Both the position numbers and the translations under genes were made by a program. The notes beneath the pieces are model-generated. The model saw only the letters and a program-made list of their open reading frames with translations, made no database searches and had not been told where the DNA came from. Below, in pieces: positions 1 through 7,402 of a stretch of 15,899 nt of DNA; the stretch's first letter is position 1; every line of letters begins with the position of its first letter. The stretch is from Lachnoclostridium sp. UBA903 (GTDB lineage Bacteria; Bacillota; Clostridia; Lachnospirales; Lachnospiraceae): NCBI GenBank assembly GCA_002294045.1, contig DBEP01000003.1, forward strand, positions 528 to 16,426. Direction: 5' to 3'.

Positions 1-550
1 CCGCAGTAACCGCATCGTAGATGACAGCGGCAGGATCGGAACCTTCCTGATGGGCAATAATTTCCACGCCGGCCCGGTTAGCCCATTCCGTTAATTGTTC
101 AATGGCCGCAGCCCGGAAAGTGTCCGCAGCAGCAACTAAAATTTTCTTTCCTTTTTCTTTTAACTGTCCTGCCAGCTTGCCTACCGAGGTAGTTTTACCG
201 ACTCCGTTTACACCGATTAAAAGAACAATGGATTTACGGTTTTCAAATTCATAGTCTGCTTCACTTACCTTCATCTGCTCCATTATGCTTTGAATCAGTA
301 AATCCTTGCATTCCCTTGGTTCTTTAATTTTGTTCTCTTTTACTTTTCCTTTCAGGTCTTCAATAATGGCCCCGGTAGTGTTAATTCCCAAGTCCGCCAT
401 GATTAATATCTCTTCCAGCTCTTCATAAAATTCATCGTCTATATTTGAAAACCCGGTGAAAATGGATTCTATTCCGGCAACAATATTATTTCTGGTTTTG
501 GATAAGCCGGCAACTAATCTGCTGAAAAACCCTTTCTTTGTTTCTCCCAT
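1..550 (-). CDS. ftsY: Signal recognition particle receptor FtsY (partial, C-terminus beyond left edge)
   Basis: FtsY is the membrane-associated SRP receptor, a GTPase that docks ribosome-SRP complexes at the translocon together with Ffh. 183 codons are visible from the ATG at 550, preceded by a GGAGGG ribosome binding site. Residues 1-100 form a helical N domain with no long acidic A region, as is usual in Firmicutes. The G1 P-loop GVNGVGKT is at residues 113-120 and the SRP-GTPase motif DTFRAAA at 143-149. The reading frame is open at the window edge, so the DTAGR and TKLD motifs and the C-terminal G domain (roughly 120 more residues by family length) are not in view. The gene starts 20 bases after the smc stop, which suggests co-transcription in the rnc-smc-ftsY order common in Firmicutes. 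Ffh has the same GTPase fold, but the short N-terminal extension and the smc linkage favour FtsY. Confidence 0.95.
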   Translation of the reverse strand, partial: MGETKKGFFSRLVAGLSKTRNNIVAGIESIFTGFSNIDDEFYEELEEILIMADLGINTTGAIIEDLKGKVKENKIKEPRECKDLLIQSIMEQMKVSEADYEFENRKSIVLLIGVNGVGKTTSVGKLAGQLKEKGKKILVAAADTFRAAAIEQLTEWANRAGVEIIAHQEGSDPAAVIYDAVTA

Positions 551-570
551 GATATTACCCTCCTGTCACA

Positions 571-3500
571 TTATTTCTCTAAATCATTCTCAATTAAATT
601 AACGGATACCAGCGTAGATACACCTTTTTCCTGCATTGTAATTCCGTATAAAACATCTGCTGCGGCCATTGTGCCCCGTCTATGGGTAATGATGATAAAC
701 TGGGTATCCTTTGTCAATTTATGTAAATATTTTGCAAAACGCTTAACATTGGAATCATCCAAAGCTGCTTCTATCTCATCCAGAAGACAGAAAGGTGAGG
801 GTTTTAAATTCTGTATTGCAAACAACAAGGATATTGCAGTCAATGCCTTCTCACCGCCGGATAGCTGCATCATATTCTGCAGCTTCTTACCTGGCGGCTG
901 TGATGTTATAATAATACCGGCCTCTAATATATCATCGTCTTCTGTCAGCTCCAGGGTTGCCCTTCCGCCTCCGAATAATTCTTTAAAAACCTTATCAAAC
1001 TGCAGACGGATGGATTGAAATTTCTCGTCGAACTGCTTACGCATTTCCTCATCCAGTTCTCTGATAATGCCGATTAATGTTTCTTCCGCTTTCAGCAAAT
1101 CATCTCTCTGGTTTTTTAAAAAGGTATATCTCTCAGACAAATTTTTAAAATCCTCAATGGCATTGATATTGACATCTCCTAAATTCTTCATTCTGCCTTT
1201 TATCTCGGAAATATTTTTTCTGGCCCGGGATATATCAGTGACGGATTCAGATTTAAATTCCAATGCGGAATGTAAGGTAAGTTCATATTCTTCCCATATA
1301 TAATTAATTTTTTCATCACATTGTTCCGTCAGCTTTTCCAATTGATTTGTCAAACGAAATACTTCCTTATCCAGTTCTCTTATTTCTTTGCTAAGGTCCT
1401 CCCGTTTCCGGAAGAAATTTTTGTGCTCCCTGGAAATCTCTTCTTTGTCCGCATTTAATTCTTTAATTTTATTTTCAAATTCAACAATCCGGACAGAACA
1501 TTTTTCTATTTCCGATTCCGTATTTTTGATTTGTTTCAGTTTTTCATTAACCTGTACGGCAGCGTCTTTTTTACTGGTGTTCAGACTTCCTTCCTCTTCA
1601 TAGAGTTTTTCCAGTTCCCGTTTTATACGCTTAATATGTTCCAGCGTATTTTGATTTTTTTGCTCCAATGCTGAAAAATCAATCCGGATGGAAGCCCCTT
1701 TTTCAATAAGTTTATTCTCCTGTGCCTTTTCTGATTCCAGATGCTGATTGAGTTCTTCAATCTTCACTTCATTTTCTTTGCTTCTGGATTCATTCTGCTT
1801 CAGTGATTCATTTAATTTTTCTATATTACTGTTTAATTCTACACTTTGTTGTTCAATTTCTTTTATTTCCTTTGTAAATTCTTCGTAAATTGCAATGCCG
1901 TCTTTCTTCTTCTTTAATTCCTGTTCCAGGCTCATTTTAACCGTATTTTGGTTCAAATAAAATTCCTGTAAAGTAACTTTATTATCCTCTATCTGTTTTC
2001 TTGCCGCATTTTTGTCATTTTTTTTACTTTCTTTTTTAGAATTTAACTCCGTAACCATTGTTTCCAGATTACGGACGGCAGTTTCCAGCTCTTCAATTTC
2101 ACGGCGGCGGCTTAATAAATTGCTGGTATTTTTATATGCACCGCCGGATAAGGAGCCGCCGGGATTTAACAATTCACCGTCCAAGGTAACGATACGAAGG
2201 GAATAATTATATTTTTTCGCCAATTTTAGGGCATGGTCAATATGGTCAACTACGATGCTTCTTCCTAAAAGATTACGCATTAGGCCTTCAAATCTGGGTT
2301 CCGTCTCCACCAAAGTATTGGCAAATCCCAATACCCCGTCCTCCGATAAAAATCTGTCCTGGCCGCTTACTTCCTTACCGGTAACGCTGGTTAAGGGTAA
2401 AAAAGTAGCCCTGCCGAATTTATTCTTCTTTAGATATCCGATTAGGCTTTTTGCCGTGTCTTCATTATCCGTTACAATATTTTGAATATTCCCGCCAAGA
2501 GCCGTCTCAATAGCTGTTTCGTATCTGGGAGCTACTTTTATGATATCTGCCACGACGCCAATTATACCAGACTGGGAATCTCTTTTTTCCATAACTCTCT
2601 TTATGCTGTTACCATATCCTTCGTATCGCTCCGTCAGATTCTTCAAGGATTCCAGTCTGGATCTTTCCTTATGGAATTCCTGCTGCTTCGCCGTAATACT
2701 CTGTGATAATTTATCAATTTCTTCCTGCAGGGAGGAAAGTGACCGTTCTATCTTTTCATTATCCTGGTTTATAGTTTCTATTTGTTTTTCAATACTGAGG
2801 AGTTTCTCTTCCTGTTCCCTGATGGTAACATCAAGGAGCGCTTCTTCGCTTTTGTTATGCAAAAGCTTCTGATTTAATTCCACCTTTTTAATATTATTTT
2901 GTTCCAATATGGTTTCGTAACGCTGCAGGTTCGTTTTGATTGTAGAATTTGCACTTAAGAACTCAAAAATTTCACCGTTGCATTCTTCAATTTGCCTGGT
3001 GCAATTTGATATATGAGCGCGAATCTTTTCCAGTTCGTCGGAAACGGTCGTTTGCTCATCATCCAATAAGTCAAGTTTTAAATCTATTTCTTTTTTTTCT
3101 TTTACATGGCCTTCCTGTTCTTCCTTCCGGTTGTTTATATCACTGCTTATTGCCTGCATTCTTGCCTCGTAATGCTGGTCATTCTGTTTATAGGCAAGGA
3201 TCTGCTCATTTAATACCTTAATTTCACCTTCCTGTTTTTCCTTCTCCAGTTTACAATCATTTAATGAATTTTTAAACTGCTCCAGTTTCTCATTGCATTT
3301 TTCAATCTGCAATTCTAAATTATCATATTCTTCCTTGGTATCTTCATAACTTTTATTGGCAGATAATAAAGAATCCTGGGCAATCTCAAGTTTTTCTCCC
3401 AACTGGCCTTTGGCTTCTTCCAATTTTTCATTTTCTAAAAGAAACAAATTAACTTCCAGAATTTTTAATTCATCACGAAGCTTAAGATATTCCCTTGCTG

Positions 3501-4131
3501 CAACAGACTGCTGCTCCAGGGGACCTATCTGCTTTTCGATTTCTGACAGTATATCATTAATACGGCAAAGATTTTGTTTTTCCTCTTCCAGATTTTTTTC
3601 CGCCGTCAGTTTCCGTTTTTTAAATTTTACAATACCCGCAGCTTCGTCAAAGAGCTCTCTTCTGTCTTCCGGTTTACCGCTTAAGATTTTATCTATTTGT
3701 CCCTGCCCAATAATGGAATAACCTTCCTTGCCGATACCCGTATCCAGGAATAACTCCTGTACATCCCGCAATCTGCAGGCGTTTCCGTTAATTAAGTATT
3801 CGCTTTCTCCTGAGCGGTATACACGTCTTGCCACCGTCACTTCTTCAAAATCAATTGGCAGCTTATGGTCGGAATTATTAAGCGTAATGGCTACATAGGC
3901 ATACCCCATTGATTTTCTGGTTTCCGTACCGGAGAAAATGACATCTTCCATTTTAGCGCCTCTTAATTGCTTTGCGCTTTGCTCGCCCAATACCCAGCGG
4001 ACTGCGTCGGCAACATTACTTTTACCGCTGCCGTTGGGCCCTACTATACCTGTAATACCATCGTGAAACTCAAATGTTATTTTATTGGCAAACGATTTAA
4101 AGCCATGAACTTCAATGCTTTTTAAATACAT
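571..4131 (-). CDS. smc: Chromosome segregation ATPase SMC
   Basis: SMC is the dimeric core of the bacterial condensin complex with ScpA and ScpB, and it organises and segregates the nucleoid. The 1186-residue protein has the expected length and layout. The N-terminal ATPase half has Walker A GPNGSGKS at residues 31-38. A long, Glu/Lys/Gln-rich coiled coil follows, then a hinge at roughly 520-670 containing GIIGVVADII and a glycine-rich stretch ending GGSLSGGAY. A second coiled coil leads to a C-terminal half with the ABC signature LSGGEKALTA from residue 1090 and Walker B FCLLDE at 1114-1119. The ATG at 4131 shares its A with the last base of the rnc TAA stop (TAATG), behind a GGGGGAG ribosome binding site, so translational coupling to rnc is likely. 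No frameshift or truncation is visible. SbcC and RecN are excluded by the hinge and overall size. Confidence 0.98.
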   Translation of the reverse strand: MYLKSIEVHGFKSFANKITFEFHDGITGIVGPNGSGKSNVADAVRWVLGEQSAKQLRGAKMEDVIFSGTETRKSMGYAYVAITLNNSDHKLPIDFEEVTVARRVYRSGESEYLINGNACRLRDVQELFLDTGIGKEGYSIIGQGQIDKILSGKPEDRRELFDEAAGIVKFKKRKLTAEKNLEEEKQNLCRINDILSEIEKQIGPLEQQSVAAREYLKLRDELKILEVNLFLLENEKLEEAKGQLGEKLEIAQDSLLSANKSYEDTKEEYDNLELQIEKCNEKLEQFKNSLNDCKLEKEKQEGEIKVLNEQILAYKQNDQHYEARMQAISSDINNRKEEQEGHVKEKKEIDLKLDLLDDEQTTVSDELEKIRAHISNCTRQIEECNGEIFEFLSANSTIKTNLQRYETILEQNNIKKVELNQKLLHNKSEEALLDVTIREQEEKLLSIEKQIETINQDNEKIERSLSSLQEEIDKLSQSITAKQQEFHKERSRLESLKNLTERYEGYGNSIKRVMEKRDSQSGIIGVVADIIKVAPRYETAIETALGGNIQNIVTDNEDTAKSLIGYLKKNKFGRATFLPLTSVTGKEVSGQDRFLSEDGVLGFANTLVETEPRFEGLMRNLLGRSIVVDHIDHALKLAKKYNYSLRIVTLDGELLNPGGSLSGGAYKNTSNLLSRRREIEELETAVRNLETMVTELNSKKESKKNDKNAARKQIEDNKVTLQEFYLNQNTVKMSLEQELKKKKDGIAIYEEFTKEIKEIEQQSVELNSNIEKLNESLKQNESRSKENEVKIEELNQHLESEKAQENKLIEKGASIRIDFSALEQKNQNTLEHIKRIKRELEKLYEEEGSLNTSKKDAAVQVNEKLKQIKNTESEIEKCSVRIVEFENKIKELNADKEEISREHKNFFRKREDLSKEIRELDKEVFRLTNQLEKLTEQCDEKINYIWEEYELTLHSALEFKSESVTDISRARKNISEIKGRMKNLGDVNINAIEDFKNLSERYTFLKNQRDDLLKAEETLIGIIRELDEEMRKQFDEKFQSIRLQFDKVFKELFGGGRATLELTEDDDILEAGIIITSQPPGKKLQNMMQLSGGEKALTAISLLFAIQNLKPSPFCLLDEIEAALDDSNVKRFAKYLHKLTKDTQFIIITHRRGTMAAADVLYGITMQEKGVSTLVSVNLIENDLEK

Positions 4132-4862
4132 TATTTCTCCCCCGACAGTATGGATTTTTTCTTGTTCATCTTAATAATGGACTGGTAAGCCGCTTCCTGT
4201 TCCGCAGCTTTTTTCGTTCTCCCCACACCGGTTCCAAGCTGGATATCATTTACCAATGCAACAACCGTAAACTTCTTATTATGGTCCGGCCCTTCTTCTT
4301 TGATTAATTCATAAGATAGTTGTTCTTTGTATTCACTTTGAACGATTTCCTGTAAGATAGTCTTGCTATCGAAAAAGAGCTTTTTGTTTTCAACATCTGA
4401 GAGAATAAATTTACAGACGAACTCTTTTGCATTAGTAAAACCACCGTCTAAATAAATAGCTCCGATAATTGCTTCCATTGCATCGGAAAGTATGGATAAC
4501 CGTTCGCTTCCCCCTGTTGCCGCTTCTCCTTTACCCAGGAGAATATAATCTCCGACTTTAATATCCCTGGCACAGGCAGCTAAGGTCTGTTCACACACCA
4601 GCCTGGCTCTTAATTTTGTTAATTCCCCTTCAGGCATTTTGGTATTTTTCATAAAAAGGTACTCGCTGGTAACCAGTTCCAAAACCGCATCCCCCAGGAA
4701 TTCAAGCCTTTCATTATTCTCAAGTTTATTCATACGTTTTTCATTGGCATAAGAGCTATGGGTTAACGCATGCTTTAAAATTTTTCTGTCACGAAATTTA
4801 TAATTCAGTGTATCTTCAAAAGCTTTCAGCTTCTCTAAACCGGCCTCTTCCAACCGACTCAT
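4131..4862 (-). CDS. rnc: Ribonuclease III
   Basis: RNase III is a homodimeric, Mg-dependent endonuclease that cuts double-stranded RNA and processes rRNA precursors and some mRNAs. The 243-residue protein has both family domains. The endonuclease domain carries the signature NERLEFLGDAVLEL at about residues 50-63, giving E51, E54 and D58 as likely metal or dimer-interface residues. The second acidic pair, D127 and E130, is in SDAMEAIIGAIYLDGG. A C-terminal dsRNA-binding domain spans about 167-235 and ends in the lysine/alanine-rich GRTKKAAEQEAA helix. The ATG at 4862 follows a clear AGGGAGG site. The stop overlaps the smc start by one base. The gene sits 167 bases downstream of acpP, and a hairpin in that gap could lower its expression relative to acpP. 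RNase III often controls its own operon, but I cannot identify a cleavage site here. Confidence 0.98.
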   Translation of the reverse strand: MSRLEEAGLEKLKAFEDTLNYKFRDRKILKHALTHSSYANEKRMNKLENNERLEFLGDAVLELVTSEYLFMKNTKMPEGELTKLRARLVCEQTLAACARDIKVGDYILLGKGEAATGGSERLSILSDAMEAIIGAIYLDGGFTNAKEFVCKFILSDVENKKLFFDSKTILQEIVQSEYKEQLSYELIKEEGPDHNKKFTVVALVNDIQLGTGVGRTKKAAEQEAAYQSIIKMNKKKSILSGEK

Positions 4863-4952
4863 ACTATTCCTCCCTCCAATTATAACAATGCGAATTCATA
4901 TGCATCCGCAGAACATTTTATACAATAAAACCCAATTCCTGTTTCATATATG

Positions 4953-4988
4953 AAAAACCCTTTCAAAAAGGCAAGCCCTGTAAACAGG
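4953..4988 (-). terminator. Weak terminator or attenuator between acpP and rnc
   Basis: In the minus-strand transcript two short hairpins follow each other. The first is CCTG-TTTA-CAGG (4977-4988). The second is CCTTT-TTG-AAAGG (4959-4971), followed by G and five U residues (4953-4957). The 5-bp stem is too short for a strong intrinsic terminator, so partial termination is the most I would infer. It would explain a high acpP to low rnc/smc expression ratio. A perfect 14-base palindrome, TTTCATATATGAAA (4942-4955), overlaps the U-tract. Confidence 0.35.
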
Positions 4989-5029
4989 AGCAAGGCCCAA
5001 TTGAAAAGGCTTCAAATAAGTATATTTAC

Positions 5030-5263
5030 CTATTGATTAAGTGCATTTTTGATTTGTTCCACCGCATCCCCGACAGTAACAATATTCTCCGCTTCTTCGT
5101 TAGCAATTTCAATATCAAATTCTTCTTCAATCCCCATAATGATTTGAAAGATATCCAGGGAATCTGCTCCCAAATCATCTACGAAGGTAGTTTCCAATGT
5201 AATCTCATCTTCCTCCACATTTAATACTTCACTGATAATTTTTTTCAACTTTTCAAATTCCAT
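5030..5263 (-). CDS. acpP: Acyl carrier protein
   Basis: ACP carries growing acyl chains on a 4'-phosphopantetheine arm for type II fatty acid synthesis and supplies acyl groups to PlsX. The 77-residue acidic protein has the four-helix ACP pattern. The prosthetic-group motif LGADSLD puts the modified serine at residue 35, followed by the acidic helix II recognition region with IMGIEEEFDIEI. I chose the ATG at 5263 because an AAAGGTGAT ribosome binding site lies just before it. An in-frame GTG at 5272 falls inside that site and is unlikely to be used. The gene starts 21 bases after the plsX stop. The fabD and fabG genes that sit between plsX and acpP in Bacillus are absent here, so the remaining fatty acid synthesis genes must lie elsewhere. 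Confidence 0.96.
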   Translation of the reverse strand: MEFEKLKKIISEVLNVEEDEITLETTFVDDLGADSLDIFQIIMGIEEEFDIEIANEEAENIVTVGDAVEQIKNALNQ

Positions 5264-5284
5264 AATAATCACCTTTCTTTAACT

Positions 5285-6292
5285 TTATTCTTCTTGAATA
5301 TTCATTCTTATTTTTTCATTAATTTGCTGTTCTGTGAATGTAACACACTGAATAATTGAATTTTTTACTTCAGCACTTTTGGAATTCCCATGGGTCTTAA
5401 CTACCAGACCGTTCAGACCTAATAACGGCGCTCCGCCATATTCGGACGCATCAAAAGATTTCAAGGTTTCCTTTAACGCCGGTTTACAAAGTAATGCACC
5501 AATTTTACTTCTGGTAGTACTCATTAACCCGGATTTAATCTTGCCGATTAATGCACCTCCCAGGCCTTCATAAAGCTTTAGTATGACATTGCCGACAAAA
5601 GCCTCGCATACAATGACATCTGCAGCTCCATTTGGTATTTCCCTGGCTTCAATACTTCCGATAAAATTAATTTCATTACAATTTTTAAGGAGAGGAAATG
5701 TCTCCTTAACCAGCATATTCCCTTTTTCCTCCTCGGTACCGATATTTACAATTGCTACCCTGGGATTTTTTATACCAATAACATGTTCCATGTAAATAGA
5801 ACCCATCTTCGCAAATTGAACCAAATGTGCCGGTCTTGCATCTACATTGGCTCCGCAGTCTATCAACAGGGAAACACCATTCATTGTTGGGAGCAGCGGG
5901 GCTAACGGCGGTCTTTCAACTCCTTTTATCCTTCCTACTATAAATTGCCCACCTACCAAAACTGCGCCTGTACTTCCGGCGGATACAAAAGCATCTGCTT
6001 CTCTGCTTTTTACAAGGTTCAATGCCATAACAACGGAAGAATTTTTTTTACGGCGGATAGCCATAACCGGCGCTTCATCATTCGTTATAACTTCATCGGC
6101 ATTAACAATTACCAAGCGCTCTTTATCATAATTATAACTTTTTAACTCTTCTTTAATAATCGCTTCTTTGCCTACCAGCAGTACCTTAATATCCTGTCTT
6201 TCGTTCACTGCTTCTACCGCACCTTTTATAATCTGGCCCGGAGCATTGTCTCCACCCATTGCATCAACCGCAACTTTTACACTTTTGTCCAT
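5285..6292 (-). CDS. plsX: Phosphate acyltransferase PlsX
   Basis: PlsX converts acyl-ACP and phosphate to acyl-phosphate, the donor that PlsY uses to acylate glycerol-3-phosphate in the first step of phospholipid synthesis. It is a peripheral membrane enzyme. The 335-residue protein has the typical length. It begins with VKVAVDAMGGDNAP and contains MAIRRKKNSSVVMAL and the glycine-rich AFVSAGSTGAVLVGG segment, both characteristic of the family. The later LLIDCGANVDARP and EAFVGNVILKLYEG stretches also fit. The ATG at 6292 follows a GGGGG run 6 bases upstream, a weaker ribosome binding site than its neighbours have. A promoter candidate lies about 60 bases upstream, so plsX probably heads the plsX-acpP-rnc-smc-ftsY unit. 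The rpmF gene often found before plsX is not here. Confidence 0.97.
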   Translation of the reverse strand: MDKSVKVAVDAMGGDNAPGQIIKGAVEAVNERQDIKVLLVGKEAIIKEELKSYNYDKERLVIVNADEVITNDEAPVMAIRRKKNSSVVMALNLVKSREADAFVSAGSTGAVLVGGQFIVGRIKGVERPPLAPLLPTMNGVSLLIDCGANVDARPAHLVQFAKMGSIYMEHVIGIKNPRVAIVNIGTEEEKGNMLVKETFPLLKNCNEINFIGSIEAREIPNGAADVIVCEAFVGNVILKLYEGLGGALIGKIKSGLMSTTRSKIGALLCKPALKETLKSFDASEYGGAPLLGLNGLVVKTHGNSKSAEVKNSIIQCVTFTEQQINEKIRMNIQEE

Positions 6293-6351
6293 AATCGGCC
6301 CCCATTTGTGCTATTATTACACATCATACTGATTTAGTCTTAAGCCCATAT

Positions 6352-6381
6352 AATATACCAGTCTATAAGCCTCCCTGTCAG
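6352..6381 (-). promoter_or_regulatory. Sigma-A-like promoter upstream of plsX
   Basis: On the minus strand CTGACA (6376-6381, 5 of 6 match to TTGACA) lies 18 bases before TATATT (6352-6357). A TGG directly precedes TATATT, which makes an extended -10. Transcription would start near 6345, leaving a leader of about 50 bases before plsX. This is the best promoter match in the 282-base gap between cheR and plsX. I saw no FapR-type operator. The rest of the gap holds a T9 run (minus strand, 6434-6442) without a convincing hairpin in front of it. Confidence 0.5.
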
Positions 6382-6574
6382 TACCTATACACAATATACT
6401 AGATATTATTATAAAAATCAACCACAAATTTATGAAAAAAAAAGTGATATTCCAAAGTCATTTTTAACTGATTTACAATCCAGGTTTATAAAGCCATGAA
6501 ATAATAAGCCTGAAGAATTGTACCAGCTGAACGACCTACGGAATAACACTTAATATTGATACTGGTTAAAATAT

Positions 6575-7354
6575 TTATATTTTTTTATAGAAGAAGGACT
6601 TATAAGCTGCAAATTGCAGATTCTGCGGCTGTATAATTTGTTCCGTACTGCCTACAAATAATATAGCATCTTTTTTTAGAGCCATATTAAATTTTTTGTA
6701 TATCTCATCCTTGGCTTCTTCCGTAAAATAGATTAAAACATTTCTGCAAATAATCAAATTACATTGACTCGGATACCCGTCTTTTAATAAATCATGTTGC
6801 CTAAACTCCACTCGCGCTTTCACATCATCTGTAATCTGGTAGGTATTACTGTTAATTTCCCGAAAATATTTCGCCAAAATTTCTTTAGGAAGTCCTTTTA
6901 AGCTTTTTATGTTATACAGACCTAATTTTGCTTTTTCCAATACCTGCTTGTCTATGTCAGTTGCAATAATATTAATCCGTGTAAGCGGCATATATTTTGC
7001 TAAAAGCATTACCAGTGAATAAGGTTCATCCCCTGTAGAGCATGCCGCACTCCATATTTTTAAGCTATTGCCAAACTTATTAAACAAATATGGTAATACA
7101 TCCTTTTCCAGCAGGTTCCACTGTTCAGGATTACGATAAAATTCGGATACGTTAATGGTCAGGTAATTGACAAATTCTTCAAACATAACCGGATTCTTCT
7201 TTATAGTATCTACATAAGTGTTATAAGAAGCTATCTGATGCTTTGATATCAAGGCATCAATTCTTCGTTTCATTTGGCGCTCTTTATATGAATTCAAATC
7301 AATATTGGTGAGATGATAAATCCGTTCCTTAAAAGTTTCATAATTATCAGCCAA
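6575..7354 (-). CDS. cheR: CheR-type protein-glutamate O-methyltransferase
   Basis: CheR transfers a methyl group from S-adenosylmethionine to glutamates of methyl-accepting chemotaxis proteins during adaptation. The 259-residue protein matches a plain CheR. An N-terminal all-helical domain (about 1-75) contains YKERQMKRR, followed by TINVSEFYRNP at 67-77, which corresponds to the family's N-x-x-x-FFR element. The SAM-binding domain has WSAACSTGDEPYSL at 101-114, ATDID at 131-135 and CRNVLIYF at 203-210. There is no TPR or CheB fusion. The start is a TTG at 7354 behind an AAGGAG site; the next in-frame Met would delete part of the conserved N-domain. It follows the S1 gene by 48 bases with no terminator in between, so it may be expressed from the ispH-S1 transcript. 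No other chemotaxis gene is in the window, so its receptor partner cannot be inferred. Confidence 0.93.
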   Translation of the reverse strand: MADNYETFKERIYHLTNIDLNSYKERQMKRRIDALISKHQIASYNTYVDTIKKNPVMFEEFVNYLTINVSEFYRNPEQWNLLEKDVLPYLFNKFGNSLKIWSAACSTGDEPYSLVMLLAKYMPLTRINIIATDIDKQVLEKAKLGLYNIKSLKGLPKEILAKYFREINSNTYQITDDVKARVEFRQHDLLKDGYPSQCNLIICRNVLIYFTEEAKDEIYKKFNMALKKDAILFVGSTEQIIQPQNLQFAAYKSFFYKKI

Positions 7355-7402
7355 ATAAAAAAACTCCTTTTTCTTCTGTAATTAATTTATACCGTATTTC
7401 GT

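Noticed and set aside
4863..4884. TGTTATAAT extended -10 just before rnc (minus strand, TATAAT at 4879-4884)
   Set aside because: Transcription would start inside the ribosome binding site, leaving about ten bases of leader, and no -35 lies at the right distance.
6434..6442. Run of nine T on the minus strand between cheR and plsX as a terminator for cheR
   Set aside because: No stable hairpin directly precedes the run. A CAGG/CCTG pair further upstream (6481-6512) is weak and too far away.
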